DNA from: JAHRAH01 sp051009015
GTDB lineage: Bacteria; Pseudomonadota; Gammaproteobacteria; Tethybacterales; Persebacteraceae
DNA: 5,124 bases
Direction: 5' to 3'
NCBI GenBank assembly: GCA_051009015.1
Contig: JBPCWZ010000053.1
Span: 1-5,124, forward strand
Shown: positions 1 to 4,793 of the stretch, in pieces
Layout: each line of letters begins with the position of its first letter
Numbering within the stretch: position 1 is the stretch's first letter
Notes under the pieces: generated by a model
What the model was told of the DNA's origin: nothing
What the model saw: the letters and a program-made list of their open reading frames with translations, nothing else
Databases searched by the model: none
Position numbers and translations under genes: made by a program

Positions 1-30
1 ACAACCACTTTTCCAAACACGGCAAAACCA

Positions 31-35
31 AGGAG
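31..35 (+). promoter_or_regulatory. Shine-Dalgarno of xsc
   Basis: AGGAG lies 7 bases before the ATG at 43. It favours that start over the in-frame ATG at 55, which would be 19 bases away. No promoter elements are visible in the 30 bases before it, so transcription probably starts outside the window. Confidence 0.75.
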
Positions 36-42
36 CAAACCG

Positions 43-1815
43 ATGGCAACCAGAATGACCTCCAGCGAAGCGCTGGTAGAGACCCTTTCCGCTTACGGCG
101 TCAGCGATGTTTTCGGCATCGTCGGCTCGGCGTATATGGATTCTTTGGACATTTTCCCCGCGGCGGGCATTCGCTTTGTGCCGACGGTTCACGAGCAGGG
201 CGCCGCGCACATGGCGGATGGCTATTCGCGCGCAAGCGGCAAGCACGGCGTTTGCATCGCCCAAAACGGCCCCGGCATTACCAACTTCGTAACGGCAATT
301 GCCGCCGCCTATTGGGCGCATTCGCCGGTCGTGGCGATAACGCCGGAGACCGGCAGCATGGGACTGGGGCTGGGCGGCTTTCAGGAGACCGAACAACTGC
401 CGATATTTTCCAAGATAACCAAGTTTCAGGGGCATGTCAGCCGCCACGAAAGAATGGCGGAGATGGCGGCGCGCTGCTTTGAGTATGCGATGGCAGAGCG
501 CGGTCCGGCGCAACTGAATATCCCGCGCGATTTGTTTTACGGCGAGGCGGATTATGAAGTGCCTGTCCCGCGCAAAATTTCGTATGCCGCCGGAAGCGAA
601 CAATCGCTTGACGAGGCGGTGCAACTTCTCTCCAAGGCGAAGTTTCCGGTCATCATCGCCGGCGGCGGTGTTTTGTTCAGCGGCGGCGTGAAGGCATGCG
701 CCGCGCTTGCCGAGCGGCTTGGCTGCCCGGTTGTCAATAGTTATCTGCACAACGATTCTTTTCCGTGCAACCATCCGCTGTGGGCGGGTCCTTTGGGCTA
801 TCAGGGTTCCAAAGCGGGGATGAAGTTGTTGTCGCGCGCCGATGTTGTTTTGGCATTGGGCTCGCGGCTTGGTCCTTTTGGCACTTTGCCGCAATACGGG
901 ATGAACTACTGGCCAAGCGGCGCGAAGATTATTCAGGTGGATACCGATCATCGGATGCTGGGTTTGACACGCCCGGTATCGGTTTGTGTTTGCGGCGATG
1001 CGCATGCGACGGCGAAGGCGCTTTTGGCGCGGCTGGAACTGGCGGGCGGCATTGCCTGCGATGCCGACAAGGAAGCGCGCGCGCGCGCCATCAAGAGCGA
1101 AAAGGACGCATGGGAAGAAGAACTGAACGGCTGGACGGCGGAGAAAGACCAGTGGAGCGCCGACACCGTCAAAGCGGACAAGGTCAAGGGAATGCATCCG
1201 CGCGAAGTGTTGCGCGAGTTGGAAAAGGCGATGCCGGACAATGCAATGGTCAGCACCGACATCGGCAACATCTGCTCGGTTTCCAACAGTTATTTGCGCT
1301 TTCGCCATCCGAACAGTTTCTTCGCGGCGATGAGTTTCGGCAACTGCGGCTATGCATTCCCGACCATCATCGGCGCAAAACTTGCCGCACCGGAGCGTCC
1401 GGCGGTGGCATATGTCGGCGATGGCGCATGGGGGATGAGTTTCGGCGAGATTCTCACTTGCGTGCGCGAGGACATTCCGGTAACCGCGGTGGTTTTTCAC
1501 AACCGGCAGTGGGGCGCGGAGAAGAAGAATCAGGTGGATTTTTACGGCAACCGGTTTTTGGGCGTCAATCTCGGCGAGGACGACAAAGCGGCGACAAACT
1601 TCGCCGATATCGCCAAGGCGATGGGCGCTTGCGCGCAGCGGATAGAGAATGTCGGCGAAGTCGGCGAGGCATTGGAAAAAGCATGCGACGCCCAAAAGCG
1701 CGGCAAGACGACAATATTGGAATTGGTCTGCACCCGCGAGTTGGGCGACCCGTTTCGCCGCGATGCCCTCAAAGCACCGCTCCGTCTGCTGGACAAATAT
1801 AAAAAATTCTCCTGA
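43..1815 (+). CDS. xsc: Sulfoacetaldehyde acetyltransferase (Xsc), ThDP-dependent
   Basis: Xsc converts sulfoacetaldehyde plus phosphate to acetyl phosphate and sulfite, the desulfonation step of taurine and related C2-sulfonate breakdown in the cytoplasm. The 590-residue protein has the usual Xsc length and the three-domain ThDP-enzyme layout: an N-terminal pyrimidine-binding domain (about 5-175) with the cofactor-activating Glu51 in VHEQGAAHMADGYSR, a central domain (about 190-330), and a C-terminal pyrophosphate-binding domain (about 395-560) with G459-D-G and N487 at the expected spacing for Mg-ThDP. The stretch FGIVGSAYMDSLDIFPAAGI and the GFQETEQLP segment look Xsc-like rather than acetolactate-synthase-like. 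A charged linker (about 340-380) joins the last two domains and includes a (GC)7 run. The start is supported by AGGAG at 31-35. No transporter, transaminase, taurine dehydrogenase or phosphate acetyltransferase gene is in the window, so the upstream sulfonate source is unknown. Acetolactate synthase is the main alternative and looks unlikely. Confidence 0.93.
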   Translation: MATRMTSSEALVETLSAYGVSDVFGIVGSAYMDSLDIFPAAGIRFVPTVHEQGAAHMADGYSRASGKHGVCIAQNGPGITNFVTAIAAAYWAHSPVVAITPETGSMGLGLGGFQETEQLPIFSKITKFQGHVSRHERMAEMAARCFEYAMAERGPAQLNIPRDLFYGEADYEVPVPRKISYAAGSEQSLDEAVQLLSKAKFPVIIAGGGVLFSGGVKACAALAERLGCPVVNSYLHNDSFPCNHPLWAGPLGYQGSKAGMKLLSRADVVLALGSRLGPFGTLPQYGMNYWPSGAKIIQVDTDHRMLGLTRPVSVCVCGDAHATAKALLARLELAGGIACDADKEARARAIKSEKDAWEEELNGWTAEKDQWSADTVKADKVKGMHPREVLRELEKAMPDNAMVSTDIGNICSVSNSYLRFRHPNSFFAAMSFGNCGYAFPTIIGAKLAAPERPAVAYVGDGAWGMSFGEILTCVREDIPVTAVVFHNRQWGAEKKNQVDFYGNRFLGVNLGEDDKAATNFADIAKAMGACAQRIENVGEVGEALEKACDAQKRGKTTILELVCTRELGDPFRRDALKAPLRLLDKYKKFS

Positions 1816-1884
1816 CAAGATTGCGGCTTTTGGCTGCCGGGCTTTTGGCTTGCGGGCGAAAGCGGCGGGCGGGCGTTTTTGCCG
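1816..1884 (+). other. xsc-dsbB spacer with a short imperfect tandem repeat
   Basis: This 69-base spacer contains two adjacent near-copies of a 15-16 base unit (1825-1839 and 1840-1855) sharing the 11-mer GGCTTTTGGCT. It has no convincing promoter. A T-run at 1876-1880 has no matching stem before it, so I do not call a terminator, and read-through from xsc into dsbB is possible. The xsc frame stays open through the spacer after its stop codon but has no ATG or GTG before the dsbB start region. Confidence 0.5.
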
Positions 1885-2379
1885 ATGACGATGCTCCGGC
1901 GGTCTTATCTGGCGGCGGCGGCGATAGCGGCTTTGGCGCTGGCGATAGCGTATTTTTTTATGGAGCGCTATTTGCTTTTGGATCCTTGCCCGCTTTGCAT
2001 TCTTGACCGCATTGTTGTTTTTGTCATGCTTGTTTTGTTTGCGGCGTCTTTTGTTTTTGCGCACGCGCGCCGGATATTATGGTTTGGCAACATTGCCGCG
2101 CTGGCTTGCGGCTTTGTTGTTGCCGGGCGGCATTTGTGGCTGCAGTATCAGCCGCCGGATGACGGCGGTGCTTGTTTGTCCGGCGCGGGCGGCGGCGCGC
2201 TTTTGGATATTATCCGCGAATCATTTTCCGCCGATGGCGATTGTTCGGCGGTGTATTGGCAGTTTGCGGGCTTGTCCATTCCGGAGATGGTGTTTTTGCT
2301 GTTTTGTGTTTTTGCCTTGTTGTTGTTGTGGCAGGGCGCGCAACTTTTCGGGCGGCGGCGAAAAGAGGGGGCGCGATGA
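1885..2379 (+). CDS. dsbB: Disulfide bond formation protein DsbB family
   Basis: DsbB is an inner-membrane protein that reoxidises the periplasmic thiol oxidase DsbA and passes the electrons to quinone. The 164-residue product has four hydrophobic segments. Counting from this start, the first periplasmic cysteine pair is C35-P-L-C38 with Arg42 four residues later, matching the CxxC-x3-Arg quinone-site arrangement of the family. The second pair is C97 (GACLS) and C120 in DCSAVYW, followed by the typical GLSIPEM. GRHLWLQ before the second loop is also family-like. The start is uncertain: ATG 1885 and ATG 1891 are both plausible and TTG 1879 is possible; none has a strong Shine-Dalgarno. The stop overlaps the ribB start as ATGA, suggesting translational coupling. 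No dsbA is visible. The related DsbI type is the main alternative. Confidence 0.88.
   Translation: MTMLRRSYLAAAAIAALALAIAYFFMERYLLLDPCPLCILDRIVVFVMLVLFAASFVFAHARRILWFGNIAALACGFVVAGRHLWLQYQPPDDGGACLSGAGGGALLDIIRESFSADGDCSAVYWQFAGLSIPEMVFLLFCVFALLLLWQGAQLFGRRRKEGAR
2364..2370 (+). promoter_or_regulatory. Shine-Dalgarno deciding the ribB start
   Basis: AGAGGGG lies 5 bases before ATG 2376, inside the 3' end of dsbB. The ribB frame is open upstream to 2172, but that extension lies within dsbB and does not match the family. This site together with the DHBP synthase N-terminus fixes the start at 2376. Confidence 0.7.
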
Positions 2380-3461
2380 TTGAAAGCATTGATGTCATTG
2401 TCGGCGAGTTGTCGCGCGGGCGGATGGTTGTTTTGGTTGATGACGAAGGGCGCGAAAACGAAGGCGACTTGTTGCTTTTGTCGCACTATGCCAGCGCGGA
2501 GGCGATTAATTTTATGGCGACGCACGGGCGCGGCTTGATATGCCTGACGCTGAATGCCGAACATTGCGAGCAATTGCAACTTCCGCTGATGAAAGCGCAA
2601 AACGATTCCGCCTTTGGCACAAACTTCACGGTATCCATAGACGCGGCGCGCGGCATCACAACCGGCATATCCGCGCGCGACCGGGCGGCGACTGTTTTGG
2701 CGGCGGCAAGGGCGGATGCGACATGCGGCGACATCGTATCTCCCGGGCATATTTTTCCTTTGCGCGCCGAGCCCGGCGGCGTTTTGGTGCGTGCGGGGCA
2801 TACCGAAGCGGGTTGCGATTTGGCGGCGATGGCGGGGGTTTTCCCTTCGGCGGTGATTTGCGAGATTATGAAAAGCGACGGCGAGATGGCGCGGCTGACC
2901 GATTTAACGGCTTTTGCGAGTGAGCATAATCTTAAGATAGGGGCGGTCAATGGTTTGATAGAGCATCGTTTGCGCACCGAGAACTTGATAACCCCGAAAA
3001 AGCGGTCGGCGGTAAAAACTTCGTTTGGCACATTTCAACTGCATATTTTTGAGGATGCGGTTGCCGGGCGTTTGCATCTGGCATTATCGCGCGGGCGGAT
3101 AGACGCCGAACGGGCGGTTTTGACTCGGGTGATAGTCCGCCCGACTTTGCTGGACGGCTTGCTGGAAGAAGTGCCGGAGCGGTCGTGGAGTTTGCATCGC
3201 GCTTTGGCGCGCATAAACGAAGAAGGGGCGGGCATTGCGGTATTGCTGGATGCCGGCGGCGGCGAAAACATAACCCGGCAGGTGGAGTTGCTGGATTCGC
3301 CGCACGACAATGCGATGGTTTCGGAGTTGCGCACTTATGGCATCGGCGCGCAGATATTGAAGAATCTGGGCGCGGGGCGGATTCGTTTGCTGTCCGGCAA
3401 AATGCGCGTGCCGCAGATGACGGGTTTCGGCTTGCAGGTTGAGGAGATAATAGAACAATGA
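2376..3461 (+). CDS. ribB: 3,4-dihydroxy-2-butanone 4-phosphate synthase with degenerate GTP cyclohydrolase II-like domain (RibBX-like)
   Basis: The N-terminal half (about 1-200) makes 3,4-dihydroxy-2-butanone 4-phosphate and formate from ribulose 5-phosphate, the four-carbon donor of riboflavin synthesis. It keeps the acidic metal/substrate loop DDEGRENEGD (22-31), GTNFTVSIDA (81-90), GITTGIS (93-99), PGHIFPLRA (123-131) and RAGHTEA (139-145). The C-terminal half (about 206-361) aligns with GTP cyclohydrolase II by its ends: VKTSFGTFQLHIF, INEEGAGIAVLL, and YGIGAQILKNLGAGRIRLL. However, the three zinc cysteines (C54, C65 and C67 in E. coli RibA) have no counterpart, and the RQEGRGIGL and TNNP motifs are replaced. 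By analogy to proteobacterial RibBX proteins this domain is probably not catalytic. Length is 361 residues, normal for RibBA. It overlaps dsbB and ribH by 4 bases each. A GAGGAG at 3441-3446 near its end may serve ribH. No FMN riboswitch is visible before it. Confidence 0.9.
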   Translation: MIESIDVIVGELSRGRMVVLVDDEGRENEGDLLLLSHYASAEAINFMATHGRGLICLTLNAEHCEQLQLPLMKAQNDSAFGTNFTVSIDAARGITTGISARDRAATVLAAARADATCGDIVSPGHIFPLRAEPGGVLVRAGHTEAGCDLAAMAGVFPSAVICEIMKSDGEMARLTDLTAFASEHNLKIGAVNGLIEHRLRTENLITPKKRSAVKTSFGTFQLHIFEDAVAGRLHLALSRGRIDAERAVLTRVIVRPTLLDGLLEEVPERSWSLHRALARINEEGAGIAVLLDAGGGENITRQVELLDSPHDNAMVSELRTYGIGAQILKNLGAGRIRLLSGKMRVPQMTGFGLQVEEIIEQ

Positions 3462-3874
3462 GCGCAAAGAAAACGGATGTGCATTTTGCTTTGGCGGTTG
3501 CCGATTTTTATGCCGACATCGCCGAGGAGATGCTAAAAAGCGCCAAGGATGCGGCGGGAAGCATGACGCCTTTGGTTATGCGCGTGCCGGGGGCTTTGGA
3601 GTTGCCGATGGCGTTGAAGATTGCCGCCGAAAGCGACTTCAATGTTGTGGCGATGGCGGCGCTGGGGTGCGTTGTGCGCGGCGAAACTTATCATTTTGAG
3701 GTGGTGGCAAACACTTGCGCGAGCGGCATTATGCAAGTGCAACTGCAAACGGGCATTCCTATCGGCAACGGCGTTTTGACCGTGAATACAAAAGAGCAGG
3801 CGCAAAGGCGATGCCGCAAAAAGGCGCAAGATGCCGTCAATGCCGCTTTGGCTTTGTGGCTGCTGAAACCGTAA
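3458..3874 (+). CDS. ribH: 6,7-dimethyl-8-ribityllumazine synthase
   Basis: RibH condenses 3,4-dihydroxy-2-butanone 4-phosphate (from the gene just upstream) with 5-amino-6-ribitylaminouracil to give the lumazine precursor of riboflavin. Visible family motifs are RVPGALELP (42-50), ALGCVVRGET (68-77), the catalytic His79 in YHFEVVAN, and GIPIGNGVLTVNTKEQAQRR (99-118). Phe17 in ADFYADI matches the aromatic residue that stacks on the substrate. At 138 residues it is shorter than the common 150-160. The segment after EQA is compressed: the usual glycine/NKG loop is replaced by RRCRKKAQDAV, although Arg and Lys side chains remain near the phosphate-binding positions. The start overlaps the ribB stop as ATGA and has GAGGAG 11 bases upstream, a slightly long spacing that coupling may compensate. 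It is probably functional but diverged. Confidence 0.9.
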   Translation: MSAKKTDVHFALAVADFYADIAEEMLKSAKDAAGSMTPLVMRVPGALELPMALKIAAESDFNVVAMAALGCVVRGETYHFEVVANTCASGIMQVQLQTGIPIGNGVLTVNTKEQAQRRCRKKAQDAVNAALALWLLKP

Positions 3875-3875
3875 T

Positions 3876-3914
3876 ATGAAAAAGCGCACGGCAAAAGCGG
3901 CGGCGGGGCGATGA
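3876..3914 (+). other. 12-codon mini-ORF coupling ribH to nusB (candidate)
   Basis: ATG 3876 lies one base after the ribH stop (TAA-T-ATG) and opens MKKRTAKAAAGR, ending in a TGA that overlaps the nusB ATG as ATGA. It could pass terminating ribosomes from ribH to nusB, whose own Shine-Dalgarno is poor. It has no Shine-Dalgarno, and a run this short can occur by chance. A frameshift that once joined this basic peptide to the NusB N-terminus is another reading, but NusB is already full length without it. Confidence 0.25.
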
Positions 3915-4333
3915 AGATATCACGGCGGCGGGCGCGCATTGCGGCATTTGGCGCGGTTTTTGCCGTGTTGTCCGAAAGCGGCAAAAGCGCGGCGGTGATG
4001 GTGCAAAAGCGCCGCGAGGCGGAAGCGGACAAGGCGGAAGCGGCGGTGTTGAATGATGATTTGACAATTGGCATTGCGGCATCTTTTGACGGGCGCCGCG
4101 GGGAGATAGAAGATTTATTAGCCGATGCCGTGCGCCGCCCGCCGGAGTTGATAAGCACGGCGGAGCGGGCGATTATCTGCGCGGCGGCGGCGGAGTTGCT
4201 TGCCTATCCGGCAACGGCGCACAAGATAATCATCAACGAAGCGATAGACATCGCCAAACAATACGGCAGCGAAAGCGGCTATAAACTGGTCAATGCCGCC
4301 TTGGACAACATCTGCCGCACCATCCGCAACTAA
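3911..4333 (+). CDS. nusB: Transcription antitermination factor NusB
   Basis: NusB binds boxA RNA with ribosomal protein S10 (NusE) and promotes antitermination, mainly of rRNA operons, in the cytoplasm. The 140-residue length is close to E. coli NusB (139). The basic N-terminus SRRRARIAAFGAVFA matches the family's Arg-rich start of helix 1. The C-terminal core is clearly NusB: TAERAIICAAAAELLAYP (83-100), IINEAIDIAKQYGSESGYK (107-125) and LVNAALDNI (126-134). The middle (about 22-80) is poorly conserved and Ala/Glu-rich. Position after ribH is the usual one in Proteobacteria and supports the call. The Shine-Dalgarno is weak (GGCGGGG just before the ATG). No thiL follows, and synteny ends here in a repeat region. 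I see no rho-independent terminator with a U-run after the stop. Confidence 0.87.
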   Translation: MKISRRRARIAAFGAVFAVLSESGKSAAVMVQKRREAEADKAEAAVLNDDLTIGIAASFDGRRGEIEDLLADAVRRPPELISTAERAIICAAAAELLAYPATAHKIIINEAIDIAKQYGSESGYKLVNAALDNICRTIRN

Positions 4334-4344
4334 TACGGATGCGC

Positions 4345-4402
4345 ATTCCCGCCGCGCCTTTGCGGTTTTGCGCCGTTAGCCGATAATCGCGCAGGCGGGA
4401 AT
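4345..4402. repeat. Left outer palindrome of the composite repeat
   Basis: ATTCCCGCCGCGC (4345-4357) can pair with 4389-4402 (GCGC, one bulged A at 4393, then GGCGGGAAT), giving 13 base pairs around a loop of about 31 bases. The ATTCCC...GGGAAT ends are like Neisseria dRS3-type repeats. The loop is much longer than in the right-hand counterpart, as if sequence had been inserted. It starts 11 bases after the nusB stop and could protect the mRNA 3' end, but no U-tract follows. Confidence 0.6.
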
Positions 4403-4430
4403 CTACTGCCGCCAAAGGCGGCGCATTCTT

Positions 4431-4448
4431 AAAGCCCTGTAAGGGCGA
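4431..4448 (+). repeat. GCCCTGTAAGGGC unit, copy 1
   Basis: AAAGCCCTGTAAGGGCGA is itself a small hairpin (GCCC / GGGC, loop TGTAA). It is the exact reverse complement of 4583-4600 and shares 16 bases in direct orientation with 4498-4513. Confidence 0.75.
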
Positions 4449-4458
4449 AATGTTATAG

Positions 4459-4477
4459 CACAGGGCAGCGCCCTGTG
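4459..4477. repeat. Perfect hairpin, 8-bp arms
   Basis: CACAGGGC (4459-4466) and GCCCTGTG (4470-4477) pair perfectly around a 3-base loop. The CAGGGC core is shared with the neighbouring units, so this is probably a two-sided derivative of the same repeat family. There is no T-run after it, so I do not read it as a terminator. Confidence 0.65.
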
Positions 4478-4497
4478 AATCGGCATCCCCGATAATC

Positions 4498-4518
4498 AAG
4501 CCCTGTAAGGGCGGCACA
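4498..4518 (+). repeat. GCCCTGTAAGGGC unit, copy 2
   Basis: AAGCCCTGTAAGGGCGGCACA matches the reverse complement of 4579-4599 at 20 of 21 positions and copy 1 at 16 consecutive bases. It is preceded by CCGATAATC (4489-4497), which also occurs at 4380-4388. Confidence 0.7.
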
Positions 4519-4550
4519 CAAAAACGGCGGCGATGATAATGCGGCGCGGG

Positions 4551-4575
4551 TTTTGCCGGGCTTTGCCCTGCAAAA
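4551..4575. repeat. Hairpin in the centre of the composite repeat
   Basis: TTTTGC-C-GGGC pairs with GCCC-T-GCAAAA around a TTT loop: ten base pairs with a single C/T mismatch. It sits between copies 2 and 3 of the GCCCTGTAAGGGC unit, so the three could fold into a branched stem in RNA or single-stranded DNA. Confidence 0.6.
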
Positions 4576-4582
4576 GGATGTG

Positions 4583-4600
4583 TCGCCCTTACAGGGCTTT
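4583..4600 (-). repeat. GCCCTGTAAGGGC unit, copy 3 (inverted)
   Basis: Exact 18-base reverse complement of copy 1, and with its flank 4579-4582 a 20/21 match to copy 2. It forms the inner end of the right arm of the composite repeat. Confidence 0.75.
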
Positions 4601-4636
4601 TATACCGCGCCGCTTTTGGCGGCGATGGTTTGGGAG

Positions 4637-4656
4637 ATTCTCGCTTTCGCGGGAAT
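4637..4656. repeat. Right outer palindrome (ATTCCCGC...-type)
   Basis: ATTCTCGC-TTTC-GCGGGAAT has 8-base arms that pair completely, with one T/G wobble. On the minus strand it reads ATTCCCGCGAAAGCGAGAAT, close to the ATTCCC-N8-GGGAAT pattern of Neisseria dRS3 and to widespread short palindromes of other proteobacteria. It closes the composite repeat on the right. Confidence 0.65.
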
Positions 4657-4693
4657 GACGAAAAGGGCGAAAATGCCAAAAAAGCACAAAGAT

Positions 4694-4732
4694 GAAAAAA
4701 ATGTTTGACAGGGCGGATATTGTGTGTATAAT
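4694..4732 (+). promoter_or_regulatory. Consensus sigma-70 promoter with A-rich upstream tract
   Basis: TTGACA (4705-4710) and TATAAT (4727-4732) both match consensus exactly, with a 16-base spacer. An A-tract (4695-4701) lies just before the -35 and could act as an UP element. The start of transcription would fall near 4739, next to GGGAG (4736-4740) and a cluster of ATGs (4743, 4749, 4752), so any leader would be very short. The -35 runs into CAGGGC, the core of the repeat family to its left. The sequence match is clear; activity and target are inferred. Confidence 0.7.
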
Positions 4733-4748
4733 CGCGGGAGTTATGCCG

Positions 4749-4793
4749 ATGATGACAAAGACGGACATGCACAAACACATGTTTAGCATTACA
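4749..4793 (+). other. Candidate 5' end of the interrupted DUF6282-like gene
   Basis: ATG 4749 has GGGAG eight bases before it; ATG 4743 and 4752 are alternatives. The short frame reads MMTKTDMHKHMFSIT and then enters the heptamer repeat. D-M-H-K-H resembles the Asp-x-His-x-His metal motif near the N-terminus of amidohydrolase-like proteins. With four heptamers this frame does not join the conserved downstream frame and ends at 4898 in unremarkable sequence. With two or five copies the two frames would be continuous. Its AT-ending codons differ from the downstream fragment, so the link is tentative. Confidence 0.35.

Larger units (their letters stand above)
4345..4656. repeat. Composite inverted-repeat element built of nested palindromes
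   Basis: The left side (4345-4448) and right side (4583-4656) are inverted, diverged copies of the same module order. Reading inward, each has an ATTCCCGC / GCGGGAAT-type palindrome, then GAATCT, then a GCCGCCAAA(A)GCGGCGC block, then AAAGCCCTGTAAGGGCGA. The innermost 18 bases (4431-4448 against 4583-4600) are exact reverse complements; the outer parts differ by small indels. About 134 bases separate the arms and hold another copy of the GCCCTGTAAGGGC unit and two strong hairpins. No transposase is present, so it is non-autonomous: a MITE-like or REP/dRS3-like accumulation. There is no credible gene in it. The minus-strand frame across it gives repeat-derived text such as FPRKRESP and PLQG and is not a protein. 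Confidence 0.7.

Noticed and set aside
765..1802. Long + strand open frame in another phase inside xsc
   Set aside because: Arg/Gly-rich shadow caused by high GC; the xsc frame has complete family motifs over the same bases.
1856..1884. Possible terminator between xsc and dsbB (T-run at 1876-1880)
   Set aside because: The bases before the T-run are G-rich on one strand only and cannot form a stable stem.
2172..2375. N-terminal extension of ribB inside dsbB
   Set aside because: The extension overlaps the convincing DsbB C-terminal half in another frame. DHBP synthases begin near ATG 2376, which has AGAGGGG five bases upstream.
2148..3031. Two minus-strand frames opposite dsbB and ribB
   Set aside because: Compositional mirror images of real genes with no family motifs.
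4459..4477. Rho-independent terminator for nusB
   Set aside because: The hairpin is strong but is not followed by a T-run, and it lies over 120 bases beyond the nusB stop within the repeat.
4431..4600. CRISPR-like array from the three GCCCTGTAAGGGC copies
   Set aside because: Only three short copies, one inverted, with unequal spacing and no cas genes; they fit a nested inverted repeat instead.
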